Notes: generated by a model from the letters alone, not told the origin. Shown: positions 22,359 to 31,652, counted from the first letter of the stretch. The stretch: 64,000 bases of DNA from Chitinophaga qingshengii (GCF_014529935.1 NZ_JACVFC010000003.1:372001-436000); one strand, 5' to 3'. A program made the numbers and translations.

Positions 22359-24277
22359 GGTCTGCATTCTATGTTGATCACCGTTCCGGCGCCTTTCCGG
22401 GAGATGATTTCTGTTTTACCATTGAGATAATCCACGCGGGCCCGTACATTGGTGAGTCCTGCCCCGTTGTATCCTGCGGCGGTATCGAAACCGGCGCCGT
22501 TGTCTTCCACTGTCATCAGCAGGAGTCCATTTTCCAATGTCAGCTGTACCAGCATTTCCGTTGCATGTGCATGCCGTACCACGTTGGTAGCCAACTCCTG
22601 GATGATCCGGTATATCATCAGTTGGGTAGTAGGATGGGAGATGTGTTCCAGTCCATCCTGATGAAACCTGACCTGGCAGCCGGAATGGCGCACGGTTTCA
22701 AAGAAGTCGCGCAGCGCTTCGGTGAGACCATAACGTAAAAGGGTTTCCGGCATCATGTTCCTGGAAATCTGCCGCAGGTCTGCAATGGCAGTTTCCAGCC
22801 GCCTGGCTGAAGTAGCCACTGCTGCTGCCGATGGGCGGGTAGTGATCTGGTCCAGTTGAATTTTTAAGGCGGTGAGCATGCCGCCCAGTCCATCGTGCAG
22901 GTCCCGCGCGAGGCGTAATCTTTCCTGTTCCTGTCCTTCCAGCATGGCGCTATAGGACGTAATCCTTTGCTGTTGCCGTATCTGCTCCAGTTCCTGCCGG
23001 ATGATTTTTCTTTTATTGCGATAATAAAAAATGACAAAGAGGATAGCCAGTAACACGAGGCCGGCCATGCTGCCGAGCAGCAGCTGCCTGTTGCGGGCCT
23101 GTTGCAGCGTTTTTTCCTGTGCCGCTCCCGTAGCCTGCAAGGCCAGAATTTTTTTCTCCTGTTCCAGGGTGCGGTGTTGAATTTCCAGGTCGTTGATACG
23201 CAGATCCATTTCCTGCTGGCGCAGACTGTCCTTCAGCGGCTGGTACTGTTTATACAGGGTCAGGGCCTGCACAGCATGTCCCAGCTTGTCTTCCAGTTCG
23301 GCCATGTCTTTTAGTCCGCTGAGCTGAAAATAGGGCAGATGATCTTCTTCTCCCATATGCCTGAGCGTAGCAGCGGTAGTCAGCGCGGCTTTCCATTGTT
23401 GTTGCGTTTTCTGTTGTTGTAACAGGGCGGTGTAATAATTAAACAGGTTGGGCCGGTCGTTGAACTTGTCGATGACCTGGCGTGCCTGTGCCAGCAATGA
23501 ATCCGCCATGCTGTAATGCCCGGTGGCGCTGGCGTGCATGGCTGCATAAATGTAGTAGGTTCCCCATTGTTTTGCGTTGGGAAGCTGATCGAGCAGCTGC
23601 CGAGCCTTATGAAGATAGGCCGGCATGGCTGCAATGCTATCCATCTTGTACAGGAGGGAAGTCATATCAATGTAGGAGCCGGCGGTATTTTCCGGGGCAT
23701 TGCTTTTTTCCGCTACGGCGATGTTACGCAACATATAACGGTAGCCCTGTTCGTAACGCCCGATGTTGATCAGTTTGGAGGAGATATTGTGCAGGCAGAC
23801 CGCCAGGGCGGCGGAGTCGTGCAATGCTTCAAACTCCGGTACCAGGGAAGTGAGCAGGGATAGTTCCCGGTCGGGCAGCCCTTTTCTGCCCAGGGCGACG
23901 GAAAGGTTGCCGGTGGCTTTGGCCCTGGCTTTTCGGGCAGGTAGACTGGTATCATTTTCCAGAAGTTGCCGGGCGGTTTCAAAACTACGAATGGCATCAT
24001 CCAGGTGGTTGGCACGCATAAAAATAGTGCCTTGCATGGCGTTGGCCCTGGACTGGTACAGGCGGTTGCCGCTCCGCCGGCTGACGGTTACCGCTTCTTT
24101 GGCATAGTGCAGGGCGCTGTCACCGGCTCCCGCGCGGGAACTGGTTTCCGCCAGTTGTAAAAGAATGCTGGTACGACCGGTATCAGTACGGCTGCGTAGT
24201 GAACTGTCGCTGCCCTGGCTGTAGACAGGATTGGTTAACCATAAAAACAGTATCGCCGGAAGTAGGACGTTTTTCAT
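22355..24277 (-). CDS. TPR-containing sensor histidine kinase (NarX/HisKA_3 type)
   Basis: 640 residues. Signal peptide (1 to about 20), a periplasmic array of TPR-like helical repeats (about 30-350), a coiled coil (about 350-398), one transmembrane helix (400-420) and a cytoplasmic kinase core. The phospho-accepting histidine is H461 in LARDLHDGLGGMLTALK (HisKA_3). The ATP-binding HATPase_c domain has ATNVVRHAHAT and VEDNGAGFD. It phosphorylates the NarL-type regulator with which it overlaps by four bases. On the minus strand TATATTTG (24303-24310) gives a good -7 promoter box 26 bases before the ATG. The signal it senses is unknown. Confidence 0.94.
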   Translation of the reverse strand: MKNVLLPAILFLWLTNPVYSQGSDSSLRSRTDTGRTSILLQLAETSSRAGAGDSALHYAKEAVTVSRRSGNRLYQSRANAMQGTIFMRANHLDDAIRSFETARQLLENDTSLPARKARAKATGNLSVALGRKGLPDRELSLLTSLVPEFEALHDSAALAVCLHNISSKLINIGRYEQGYRYMLRNIAVAEKSNAPENTAGSYIDMTSLLYKMDSIAAMPAYLHKARQLLDQLPNAKQWGTYYIYAAMHASATGHYSMADSLLAQARQVIDKFNDRPNLFNYYTALLQQQKTQQQWKAALTTAATLRHMGEEDHLPYFQLSGLKDMAELEDKLGHAVQALTLYKQYQPLKDSLRQQEMDLRINDLEIQHRTLEQEKKILALQATGAAQEKTLQQARNRQLLLGSMAGLVLLAILFVIFYYRNKRKIIRQELEQIRQQQRITSYSAMLEGQEQERLRLARDLHDGLGGMLTALKIQLDQITTRPSAAAVATSARRLETAIADLRQISRNMMPETLLRYGLTEALRDFFETVRHSGCQVRFHQDGLEHISHPTTQLMIYRIIQELATNVVRHAHATEMLVQLTLENGLLLMTVEDNGAGFDTAAGYNGAGLTNVRARVDYLNGKTEIISRKGAGTVINIECRP

Positions 24278-24302
24278 GACCGGGAGATTGAGGGCAATAA
24301 TA

Positions 24303-24310
24303 CAAATATA
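24303..24310 (-). promoter_or_regulatory. -7 promoter box of the kinase/regulator operon
   Basis: TATATTTG on the minus strand fits TAnnTTTG, 26 bases before the kinase ATG. No good -33 box is visible. Confidence 0.4.
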
Positions 24311-24455
24311 CCGGGGAGGGTGGATATACGGCGAAAGAATTCCATAAAATCAGGGAGATGAAAATCCGTACATCTGTGAATTGCCCCGCGATGTTTGGTA
24401 GCAGACCTTTGTGAAGCAGCTCCTTTCGGCTGTTAACCCTTCAAATATTACCATC

Positions 24456-25364
24456 ATGAAAACGACCATTCTTTCATTGATCAGACTGTGTGTACTGGTT
24501 TCACTAATGGCCTGTTCCAAAGACAAAAACGGCGGCGCTGCCGGAGGAAAAGCCCAGGGGACGCTTTATTACGCATCTTTCACCGGTTTTATGAAGCTGG
24601 ATCTGCGCGGCGGACAGCAGCAACGATTGATTGACATCGGCAGCATGTCGCACCAGGAGCGGTTCGACGTAAGCCGGGACGGCAGTGAAATTGTGGCTTA
24701 TGAAGAAAGCCTGTCCTCCGACCAGGTGACGTTTAAATTATACAATACCAGCGGGCAGGTGACCGGTTCCTTCCAGGTACGCCAGTATGTGAATGGTATT
24801 CCGCGTTTTTCGCCGGACAAAAGTAAGATCGCTGTTATCTGGCAGCCAGCCAGTACGTATCCCCGGAAGTTTATGGCTGTATTTACCCGTAACGGGCAGC
24901 AGGTGGCTGGTTTTGAAGATGTGTCAGACTATGCCTGGCTACCGGACGGCCGGATGATCCTGACCGCACCCGGAGGTTTTTACCTGAGCAATCAGCAGTT
25001 AAGCAGTGCTTCCCGTTTGGCGGCGGTCAACCAGTTCCCCGATGTACCCGGCCAGCTGGACGTGAGTCCTGACGGCGCTGCGGTACTATTTACCAGCAAC
25101 TACCATATCTGGGCGATGAATATGGACGGCAGCGGTATCAGGCAGCTGACCAGCAGCGACGTGAAGGAGTGGTACCCCAGCTGGTCGGCAGATGGAAAGC
25201 AGGTGTTTTTTACCCTGGACTGGAGTGGTAACTGTAAAGAAGTACGGGTGATGGATGTTCCGGGTCAGACCGTGACCATTGACCCGCATTCTGATGCGGT
25301 AGCGCCGCGGGTGCTGGTGGATGGTAACCGTATTTGCAGCGCCGGCCGGCCTATGGTGCGGTAG
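24456..25364 (+). CDS. TolB-like beta-propeller lipoprotein
   Basis: 302 residues from the ATG at 24456 (MKTTILSLIR). Lipoprotein signal with lipobox SLMAC, Cys20 being lipidated. The mature part has WD40-like/TolB-type propeller blades, for example FDVSRDGSEIVAYEES, PRFSPDKSKIAVIW, LDVSPDGAAVLFTS and WYPSWSADGKQVFFTLD, each with the S-x-DG-x turn. It probably binds a partner in the periplasm; no enzymatic function is implied. The 3' end overlaps the convergent MarR gene by 14 bases. Confidence 0.82.
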   Translation: MKTTILSLIRLCVLVSLMACSKDKNGGAAGGKAQGTLYYASFTGFMKLDLRGGQQQRLIDIGSMSHQERFDVSRDGSEIVAYEESLSSDQVTFKLYNTSGQVTGSFQVRQYVNGIPRFSPDKSKIAVIWQPASTYPRKFMAVFTRNGQQVAGFEDVSDYAWLPDGRMILTAPGGFYLSNQQLSSASRLAAVNQFPDVPGQLDVSPDGAAVLFTSNYHIWAMNMDGSGIRQLTSSDVKEWYPSWSADGKQVFFTLDWSGNCKEVRVMDVPGQTVTIDPHSDAVAPRVLVDGNRICSAGRPMVR

Positions 25365-25785
25365 TGCGTATTTTTTCCAGGAGTTTATTCAGTTGTGTTA
25401 CTTCCTGATCGGAGAGTGCGGCATATACGTTGTCCAGCTTATCGAGGTTGCGGTCTACTTTTTTCACGCGTTCCAGTCCTGTTGCGGTGATGCTGATCGC
25501 CACCAGGCGTTTATCTTCCGTATGGGCTTTTTTATGCACGAAACCTTTAAGTACGAGCCTGTCTACCAGCCGGGATACGCCGGCGTTTTTTTCTTCCATC
25601 TGTTCCAGTATTTCAGAGGTAGAGAGGGGATGCGCAGCGTTGTGGAGTATTTTGAGCACGTTGTATTGCTGGGAAGTCAGCTCATAGTTGGCAAAAAACA
25701 GCTGTGACTGGTCGTACGACCAGTTGAAAGTCCGGAGAAGGTTGAGTCCCAGTTTTCTCCGGACAGGTATTTCCATGTTTTTCAT
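25351..25785 (-). CDS. MarR family transcriptional regulator
   Basis: 144 residues. Winged-helix MarR fold: YELTSQQYNVLKILHNA, then STSEILEQMEEKNAGVSRLV as the recognition helix, then the wing KKAHTEDKRLVAISITATG. It lies 23 bases downstream of the SDR gene on the same strand, so SDR and MarR form one operon. The tandem palindromes before the SDR gene (26580-26607) are the natural candidate binding sites for this regulator, giving autoregulation. The ligand is unknown; MarR proteins often sense phenolic or oxidising compounds. Confidence 0.93.
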   Translation of the reverse strand: MKNMEIPVRRKLGLNLLRTFNWSYDQSQLFFANYELTSQQYNVLKILHNAAHPLSTSEILEQMEEKNAGVSRLVDRLVLKGFVHKKAHTEDKRLVAISITATGLERVKKVDRNLDKLDNVYAALSDQEVTQLNKLLEKIRTTAP

Positions 25786-25808
25786 AGCCTAAAACTACAA
25801 AAAGTTGT

Positions 25809-26555
25809 TTATTGGCAGAGATATCCGCCATCTACCGGCAGGTAGGCGCCGGTGCAGAAGCTGGCGTCGTCGGAGGCGAGGAAGAGGAATGCTTTTGCTA
25901 TTTCTTCCGGTTTGCCGAGGCGTTTCATGGCGTGTTTAGCTTCCATGTAGGTGCGGCTTTCTGAAGATGCATTGTCCATCAGGAGCGGTGTTTCGATATA
26001 GCCGGGTCCGATGGTGTTGATGCGGATATTAGCCGTGCCGTTTTCCAAGGCGGCTACTTTAGTCATTCCTACGAGGCCGTGTTTGGAAGCGGCATATGCC
26101 GCGATGCCGATTTCGCCCACCTGGCTCATGATAGAGCCGATGTTAACGATAGCGCCGCCGGCGCCTTGTTTGCGCATTTGTGCAATTTCATATTTCATAC
26201 CGTAGAAAACACCATTCAGGTTTACGCTGGTGACTTTCAGCCATTCTTCGATACTTTTCTCATGGATGGGGGAGGCGTCTACGATACCGGCGTTGTTAAG
26301 TGCCACATCGAGTCGACCAAATTTCTCCACCGTAGCAGTTACTGCTTTTTCCATGTCTTCCGCTTTGGATACATCACATTGTACGAAGGCTGCCTGCGTG
26401 CCTTCCTGTTGTATTTCGTCCAGTGTTTGTTGATTGAGCCGCAGGTCGGCAATCATGACGTTAGCGCCTTCACGGGCCGCCAGTATGGCGGATGCCTTGC
26501 CGATGCCGGAGTTGCCACCGGTGATCAGCACTACTTTGTTCTCAAAACGTTTCAT
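25809..26555 (-). CDS. SDR family NAD(P)-dependent oxidoreductase
   Basis: 248 residues, the classical short-chain dehydrogenase length. Cofactor motif TGGNSGIGKAS near the N-terminus, NNAG in the middle, catalytic Ser-Tyr-Lys in VNIGSIMSQ and YAASKHG, and the typical C-terminal FLASDDASFCTGAYLPVDGG. The substrate cannot be read from the sequence. First gene of an operon with the MarR regulator and divergent from an MFS pump, which suggests a role in handling a toxic small molecule. Confidence 0.94.
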   Translation of the reverse strand: MKRFENKVVLITGGNSGIGKASAILAAREGANVMIADLRLNQQTLDEIQQEGTQAAFVQCDVSKAEDMEKAVTATVEKFGRLDVALNNAGIVDASPIHEKSIEEWLKVTSVNLNGVFYGMKYEIAQMRKQGAGGAIVNIGSIMSQVGEIGIAAYAASKHGLVGMTKVAALENGTANIRINTIGPGYIETPLLMDNASSESRTYMEAKHAMKRLGKPEEIAKAFLFLASDDASFCTGAYLPVDGGYLCQ

Positions 26556-26572
26556 AGTCTGTCAATTTTTAT

Positions 26573-26607
26573 CAAATTTAATGATTAGTCATTAATGATT
26601 AATCATT
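26573..26607 (-). promoter_or_regulatory. Promoter with tandem palindromic operators (likely MarR sites)
   Basis: On the minus strand TAAATTTG (26573-26580) matches TAnnTTTG, 18 bases before the SDR ATG. Directly upstream are two adjoining 14-base sites, AATGATTAGTCATT (26580-26593, one mismatch from a palindrome) and AATGATTAATCATT (26594-26607, a perfect palindrome). They cover the region between the -7 and -33 boxes. Confidence 0.65.
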
Positions 26608-26904
26608 GAATTGTTAAAGTTTGTATGTTACAACGGCTAACAGGCTGATAAAACACTGTCAGCAGTTTTCACCGGCTAAATAAGGGTTTTTACCGGCAGG
26701 TGCGGGTATTTTAGCCGGAATCTGCTTTCGGGCAAGGGGAATGGTTGTACCTTTAACAACCTGATTAAACAAAAGAAGCCATGAAAAAAGCATAACACAT
26801 CAAACCGCGGAATGAGTTAATGTATCGTCTTTTTCCGTATCCACTATGTATTTTTGTTCCCCGTTTTTTTTGAAAACGTCCTGATTTAGCAATTGACTAC
26901 TACT
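26608..26904. other. Rest of the SDR/MFS divergent intergenic region
   Basis: No gene supported. It contains a distant inverted repeat CCGGCTAAA (26672-26680) and TTTAGCCGG (26710-26718) with a 29-base spacer, and a TACCTTTA element near 26748. A tiny four-codon reading frame starts at 26781. Probably the promoter region of the MFS gene. Confidence 0.45.
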
Positions 26905-28188
26905 ATGCATACCACTTCCAAAAAAGCTGCCATCAGCTTTATTTTTATCACTTTATTGATTGATGTGATGGGTTGGGGGCTGATCATTCCGGTGATGGCT
27001 GATCTGATTGCCCAGCTGAAGCACATCCCTGTCAATGAAGCCAGTACCTACGGCGCGTTGTTATTATCTGTTTTTGCCATTACACAGTTTTTATTTGCTC
27101 CGGTAGTGGGCAATCTGAGCGACCGTTTTGGCCGACGGCCGGTGCTGTTGCTTTCCCTGCTGGGCTTCGGTATCGACTATATCATCCTGGCCCTGGCGCC
27201 GGCTTATGGCTGGTTGTTTGTGGGACGTGTGATTGCCGGTATTACCGGCGCCAGCTTTACCACCGCCACTGCTTACATCGCAGATGTGAGCACGGACGAA
27301 ACCAGCAAGGCCAAGAATTTCGGTTTGATTGGTGCTGCCTTTGGTCTCGGTTTCGTGCTGGGTCCTGCGCTGGGCGGCCTGTTGGCCACCTGGGGTATCC
27401 GGGCGCCGTTTTATGCCGCAGCAGTGCTCTGCCTGCTGAACTGCCTGTACGGTTATTTCCTGCTCCCTGAATCGCTGAGCAAAGACAACCGGCGGCCGTT
27501 TGACTGGAAACGGGCCAACCCATTCGGCTCCCTGAAATTCCTGACCCGTCACCCTGAAATCGGCGGATTGGCACTGAGCTTTTTCCTGATTTATCTGGGT
27601 AGCCAGGCCGTAAATGGTAACTGGAACTTCTTTACCATTTACCGTTTCGGCTGGAGCGAGAAAATGGTGGGTATTTCCCTCGCCGTGGTGGGCGTACTGG
27701 TAGGCGGCGTACAGGCCGGGTTAACCAGGGTTATCAACCCAAAAATCGGGAATGAAAAAAGCATCTACCTGGGCTTATCGCTTTACGCCCTCGGCCTGGC
27801 ACTTTTTGCCTTCGCTACACAGGGTTGGATGATGTTCGCCTTCCTGATTCCTTACTGCCTGGGCGGTATCTGCGGACCCTCCCTGCAGTCTGTGATTTCC
27901 GGTCATGTACCACCTAACCAGCAAGGGGAACTGCAAGGAGCCCTCACCAGTCTGATGAGCCTTACCACCGTAGTAGGACCGCTGATTATGAATGGCACCT
28001 TTGCATACTTCACCTCCGCCAAAGCACCGGTTTATTTCCCGGGCATGCACTTCCTTATCGGAGCGGTATGCATGATGCTGAGCGTTATCATCACATACAA
28101 AGTGCTGACCCGTGAAAAAAGAGAGAACCCTGAATTGGCCAGTGTAATCAAAGGTGCTGCTCCTGTGGGTGACACGCCGATGCATTGA
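26905..28188 (+). CDS. Tet-like MFS efflux transporter (TCR/Tet family)
   Basis: 427 residues from the ATG at 26905. Twelve hydrophobic segments. Motif A is GNLSDRFGRRPVLL between helices 2 and 3, as in TetA-type drug:H+ antiporters. Further family features are GLIIPVMADLIAQL in helix 1, ITGASFTTATAYIAD in helix 4/5, and LGFVLGPALGGLLA (motif C). It likely exports a drug or toxic metabolite; tetracycline itself is not proven. Divergent from the SDR-MarR operon and followed by a terminator. Confidence 0.92.
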   Translation: MHTTSKKAAISFIFITLLIDVMGWGLIIPVMADLIAQLKHIPVNEASTYGALLLSVFAITQFLFAPVVGNLSDRFGRRPVLLLSLLGFGIDYIILALAPAYGWLFVGRVIAGITGASFTTATAYIADVSTDETSKAKNFGLIGAAFGLGFVLGPALGGLLATWGIRAPFYAAAVLCLLNCLYGYFLLPESLSKDNRRPFDWKRANPFGSLKFLTRHPEIGGLALSFFLIYLGSQAVNGNWNFFTIYRFGWSEKMVGISLAVVGVLVGGVQAGLTRVINPKIGNEKSIYLGLSLYALGLALFAFATQGWMMFAFLIPYCLGGICGPSLQSVISGHVPPNQQGELQGALTSLMSLTTVVGPLIMNGTFAYFTSAKAPVYFPGMHFLIGAVCMMLSVIITYKVLTREKRENPELASVIKGAAPVGDTPMH

Positions 28189-28209
28189 TAGCTTATTTAT
28201 TAGTTGCAC

Positions 28210-28243
28210 AAAAAGCCGTTTTCTTACAGGAAAGCGGCTTTTT
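28210..28243 (+). terminator. Intrinsic terminator of MFS gene
   Basis: Fourteen-base stem (28210-28223 with 28230-28243, one G-T pair), loop TTACAG, T-rich right arm. Confidence 0.85.
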
Positions 28244-28389
28244 ATTTGGGGGCTGTCTACCCGCCAGGTGCGTTGGAGAGGGCCTTGCGGGTTCTCATGG
28301 CAATGAAAGGAATTTAACCAGGGACGATAGCGCCGTATTTAAATGCCTAAAAGTTGTTGTACTTTCGTAGCTTGAAATAGTCGTATATA

Positions 28390-29469
28390 ATGAACCCGTT
28401 GTTACAGAATCACCCGAATGAGCTGAATTTTCCCGTTCGTGCCAAATGGAAATATTTTGAAAAATTTAAGCACTCCCTGCCACTGGCGTACGGCCTCGCC
28501 GTTCTTACCGCCTCCTTTGCACTCATCGGTGTTTTTTTCCTGGTGGTATTGATCCAAAAATTGCTGCGTGAACAAACGGCGCCTACTGCTGCACAGTGGA
28601 ACCTGGTACTCGGTTTCGTGGCATTGCTGGGTATTTTTGCTCTGCTGGCACGATACATCTGCCGCTTGCCTATCCGTGAACAACGCCGCTATTATCAGAC
28701 CAGCGGCGCTACCTGGCTAAGCGAAGATAAAAGACAGGCGCTGCGCCTGCACCTGGTAGACATCTACCAGTCCGGTTTCTGGAACGAAACGCTGGAATAT
28801 TACCCACTGGCGGCTTTTCAGGGCACCGGAAAATATCATTCGCTGAGACTGATGGATGCCAACGTCTATAAAAAAGGACTGGACCAGAGCTGGGGCATTC
28901 TCACGCCGGAAAACTACCGGAAAGTCATTCAGCAACTGCTGACGAAAGGATATCATGCGGAATCTTTCGCTACGGTGCTGTCCGTGCAAAATGGAGACAA
29001 TGCGGTCAGTCAGCGCCTGGCGGCACTAACCGGTTTACCGGAATCTTATGTGTTATCCTGCCTTGAACACCGGCCCAACGGACGCCCGCCTAAACTGATC
29101 TGGGGATATGAATGCTGGCGCGTAATCGTGATCGCCCGTGATGCCTATATGGCCGGACATATCACGGCAGACGAAGCCTGGAAAGATATGCTGCAGGCGG
29201 CCAGTTATGTGTTTGAATTATTTGACAACTTCGAAGACTTTAATCATAACTACCGCCTGGGTAACGCTTTCTGGAGCAATGCCTATGAAGTGTCCAACGA
29301 AAGAACGGTAGCTTACGAGCAGTTCGTACAGAACTGTAACTGGCCGATGGCTAAGTTGCCCTGGCCGGCGCCCAAAGGCATACAACTCCCGGCAGCTATG
29401 GCCAGCGGTTATGCGACCGAACTGGCTATCGCTAAAAGCCTGCGGCAACAACCCGGCGGACTGAATTAA
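28390..29469 (+). CDS. DUF1266 domain-containing membrane protein
   Basis: 359 residues. Two transmembrane helices at about 33-56 (AYGLAVLTASFALIGVFFLV) and 71-90. The C-terminal domain (about 215-330) carries the DUF1266 pattern: LIWGYECWRVIVIARDAYMA, ITADEAWKDMLQAA, and FDNFEDFNHNYRLGNAFW. The domain is of unknown function and is met in Bacteroidota and enterobacteria, sometimes near polymorphic-toxin loci. Convergent with the next gene across a striking AT-rich inverted repeat. Confidence 0.85.
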   Translation: MNPLLQNHPNELNFPVRAKWKYFEKFKHSLPLAYGLAVLTASFALIGVFFLVVLIQKLLREQTAPTAAQWNLVLGFVALLGIFALLARYICRLPIREQRRYYQTSGATWLSEDKRQALRLHLVDIYQSGFWNETLEYYPLAAFQGTGKYHSLRLMDANVYKKGLDQSWGILTPENYRKVIQQLLTKGYHAESFATVLSVQNGDNAVSQRLAALTGLPESYVLSCLEHRPNGRPPKLIWGYECWRVIVIARDAYMAGHITADEAWKDMLQAASYVFELFDNFEDFNHNYRLGNAFWSNAYEVSNERTVAYEQFVQNCNWPMAKLPWPAPKGIQLPAAMASGYATELAIAKSLRQQPGGLN

Positions 29470-29547
29470 TTTTGATATTTTTTTATTTTGATATTTTTTT
29501 ATTGGAAGGGTATCCTCTCAATAAAAAAATATCAAAATAAAAAAATA
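29469..29547. repeat. AT-rich tandem and inverted repeat, probable bidirectional terminator
   Basis: Two tandem copies of a 16-base unit (ATTTTGATATTTTTTT at 29469-29484 and 29485-29500). The segment 29476-29504 is a perfect 29-base inverted repeat of 29519-29547, with a 14-base loop (29505-29518). It sits between two convergent genes and ends both with long T-tracts, so it can act as a terminator on both strands. Confidence 0.75.
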
Positions 29548-29556
29548 ACCAAATGG

Positions 29557-30351
29557 TTAGGGCCATTGGTTTAATAATGCTTCTCTTCCTGTAAATAACC
29601 GGCGCACAAACGCCAGCAGCTGGTCTCCCGCAAAGGTGAGCGTAGATTCGTGCGAACCGTATAACAACCAGTTATAGTGCTCATCGCAATACACGGTTTC
29701 ATAACACAGTGTATCCACTTCTTTGCAGCTAATCTCCGCATCAATATTTTCTTCCGTGATCTCAAAAAGATGGGGCGTTGCGTGTTGACAGATATAGTCA
29801 CAGATAGCGTGGCGGTCTGTTTCTGTTAATGCAGATTGTGCAATGAATAAGGTGTTCCAGGGACTGCTGTTCGTGATAGGGTCCCAATAACCGCCGTCGT
29901 AATGCCAACGTGTTTGTAACTGCTGCCGGACCCTCCGGCTTTCTTCTTCGTTTAGCCGTCTGCGATAAGGCAGCGGCACCACCTGCATCAATATTTCCGG
30001 CGTCAGGCTTTGCAGGTATTGTATGAATTGTGTTCTTTCCTCTTGCATAGCGGCGATGGCGACCGGGTGATCGATAGCGGTGAACAGGGACTGGGCAGTG
30101 CGGCCAATTTGTATAAGCGTATCCCGGCAGGCATCCAGGGAGGAAAACGGTTGGCCTACCTGTTTTTCTACTTCTCCCAAAATGGCGGCCAGCAGCTGGT
30201 AGCGGGGAAATAAATTGTAATCCTGTTCCGTATAGGCGTATACGGGATAACCGGCGCCGGTACGCTCTTTCGTGTAGCGACTTATCCACCGGGTGTAATG
30301 TGTCTTACAATAGCGGCGGCATGCCGTGATCATAGCTTCCGTCAACGTCAT
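29557..30351 (-). CDS. Hypothetical cytoplasmic protein
   Basis: 264 residues, no signal or membrane segment. Features visible are an N-terminal basic helix, YRRRLNEEESRRVRQQLQTRWH in the middle (basic, helical), and an acidic-aromatic C-terminus (YETVYCDEHYNWLLYGSHES) that looks like a beta-rich module. Not recognised. It lies 42 bases after the ECF sigma gene on the same strand and could be the end of that operon. Confidence 0.6.
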   Translation of the reverse strand: MTLTEAMITACRRYCKTHYTRWISRYTKERTGAGYPVYAYTEQDYNLFPRYQLLAAILGEVEKQVGQPFSSLDACRDTLIQIGRTAQSLFTAIDHPVAIAAMQEERTQFIQYLQSLTPEILMQVVPLPYRRRLNEEESRRVRQQLQTRWHYDGGYWDPITNSSPWNTLFIAQSALTETDRHAICDYICQHATPHLFEITEENIDAEISCKEVDTLCYETVYCDEHYNWLLYGSHESTLTFAGDQLLAFVRRLFTGREALLNQWP

Positions 30352-30393
30352 ATGGCAAGTTAACGAATTGGCGGCTGCTGACGGTGACCTGGA

Positions 30394-31650
30394 TCAGGTA
30401 TCGGCGATTTTAGCGCTGAGGAATGCCTGTTCCTGCTGTGCGGTGGTAAGCTGCCGGGCCTGCTCAAAACAGGCTACTGCCTTATCTTTTTGCCCCATCC
30501 GTTTGTAGATTTCCCCGACTACGGCATGGTAGAGGTAGTAGCGGTTGAGCTGCCGGTGGTTCTCCAGCACCTGTAACGATTGCAATGCCGCCGGCGGGCC
30601 GGCATATTCCAGCAGCGCCACGCTGCGGTTGAGCAGTATCACCGGATCTTTGGTGAGTTGCAGCAGGGCGTTGTAGTAAGCAAGTATCCTTTTCCAGTTG
30701 GTGGCCGCATAGGAAGGGGCTATGCAATGTTCATAGGCAATGGCGGCCTCCAGGTGAAAGGACGAGAAACTGGCGCCGTCAGCGGCTTTGTTGAGCCAGT
30801 TATTGCCCACGGCTATCATGGCGGTGTTCCACTGTTGGCGGTCCTGCTGCGATAGCGGAATAATGGTACCATCCCGGTGCAACCTGCTGTGAATACGTGC
30901 GGCATGAAAACAGAACAATGCCATGAGTGCCGCTGTGCGCGGCTGCCGGGTATGTTCGTGGTTGAGCAGCGACTGGCACAGGTACATGGCCTGGTCGATG
31001 ATGTCCTGCCGTATCAGTTGTTCGTGCTGCGTAGCGCTGTAACCTTCGTTGAATAAAAGATAAAGACTGTTGAGCACGGCGTCCAGCCGGATAGGAAGTT
31101 GCGCTGGCGGCGGAATCTGCGGCCGGATATGATGCGCCCTGAAAAATTCTTTGGTGCGGTATATTCTTTTGGAAATAGTGTCTTCGGAAGTGAGGAAGGC
31201 ACGGGCTACTTCCCGGGTACTGAAACCACACAAGGATTTGAGGATAAAGGTGACCTGGTTTTCGGGAGAAATATCCGGGTGACAACAGGCAAACATCATC
31301 CCCAGGAAATCATCCTGTATACTTTCTTCCTGCCAGTACTGATCGAGAGTAGCAGGCTCAATAGGGAGTGATTCAACACTGGAAAAGTCAATATGGTGCT
31401 GGTGCTTTTTTCTACGGATAATATCAATGGCTTTGTTCTTCGCTACGCGGTACTGCCATGCTTCCGGGTTGTTTGGAATACCGTTGAATTTCCAGGTTTC
31501 CAGTCCGCTTAGCAGCGCGTCCTGTACCACATCTTCCGCGAGGGTGTAGTTTTCCGGGCCGAATATTTTTACCAATACAGCCACCATCTTTCCGGACGCC
31601 TGTCTGAAAAGATGATGGACTGTTTGATCGATGTGGGAAGAATCATTCAT
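30394..31650 (-). CDS. ECF sigma factor with long C-terminal extension (ECF42-like)
   Basis: 418 residues from the ATG at 31650, far longer than a standard ECF factor (about 180). Regions sigma2 (about 10-75, LAEDVVQDALLSGLETWKFN) and sigma4 (about 110-165, FSTREVARAFLTSEDTISKR) come first. A helical C-terminal extension of about 220 residues with TPR-like repeats follows (LNRSVALLEYAGPPAALQ, AVVGEIYKRMGQKDKAVACF). This size and the partner YCII/DGPF gene two bases upstream fit the ECF42 group, which is thought to be regulated through the extension and not by an anti-sigma factor. Co-transcribed with SnoaL-like and YCII genes. Confidence 0.9.
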   Translation of the reverse strand: MNDSSHIDQTVHHLFRQASGKMVAVLVKIFGPENYTLAEDVVQDALLSGLETWKFNGIPNNPEAWQYRVAKNKAIDIIRRKKHQHHIDFSSVESLPIEPATLDQYWQEESIQDDFLGMMFACCHPDISPENQVTFILKSLCGFSTREVARAFLTSEDTISKRIYRTKEFFRAHHIRPQIPPPAQLPIRLDAVLNSLYLLFNEGYSATQHEQLIRQDIIDQAMYLCQSLLNHEHTRQPRTAALMALFCFHAARIHSRLHRDGTIIPLSQQDRQQWNTAMIAVGNNWLNKAADGASFSSFHLEAAIAYEHCIAPSYAATNWKRILAYYNALLQLTKDPVILLNRSVALLEYAGPPAALQSLQVLENHRQLNRYYLYHAVVGEIYKRMGQKDKAVACFEQARQLTTAQQEQAFLSAKIADT

Positions 31651-31652
31651 GA

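Noticed and set aside
26781-26795. Four-codon reading frame (Met-Lys-Lys-Ala) upstream of the MFS gene, possible leader peptide
   Set aside because: Too short to judge; no attenuator-like alternative hairpins are visible between it and the MFS start.
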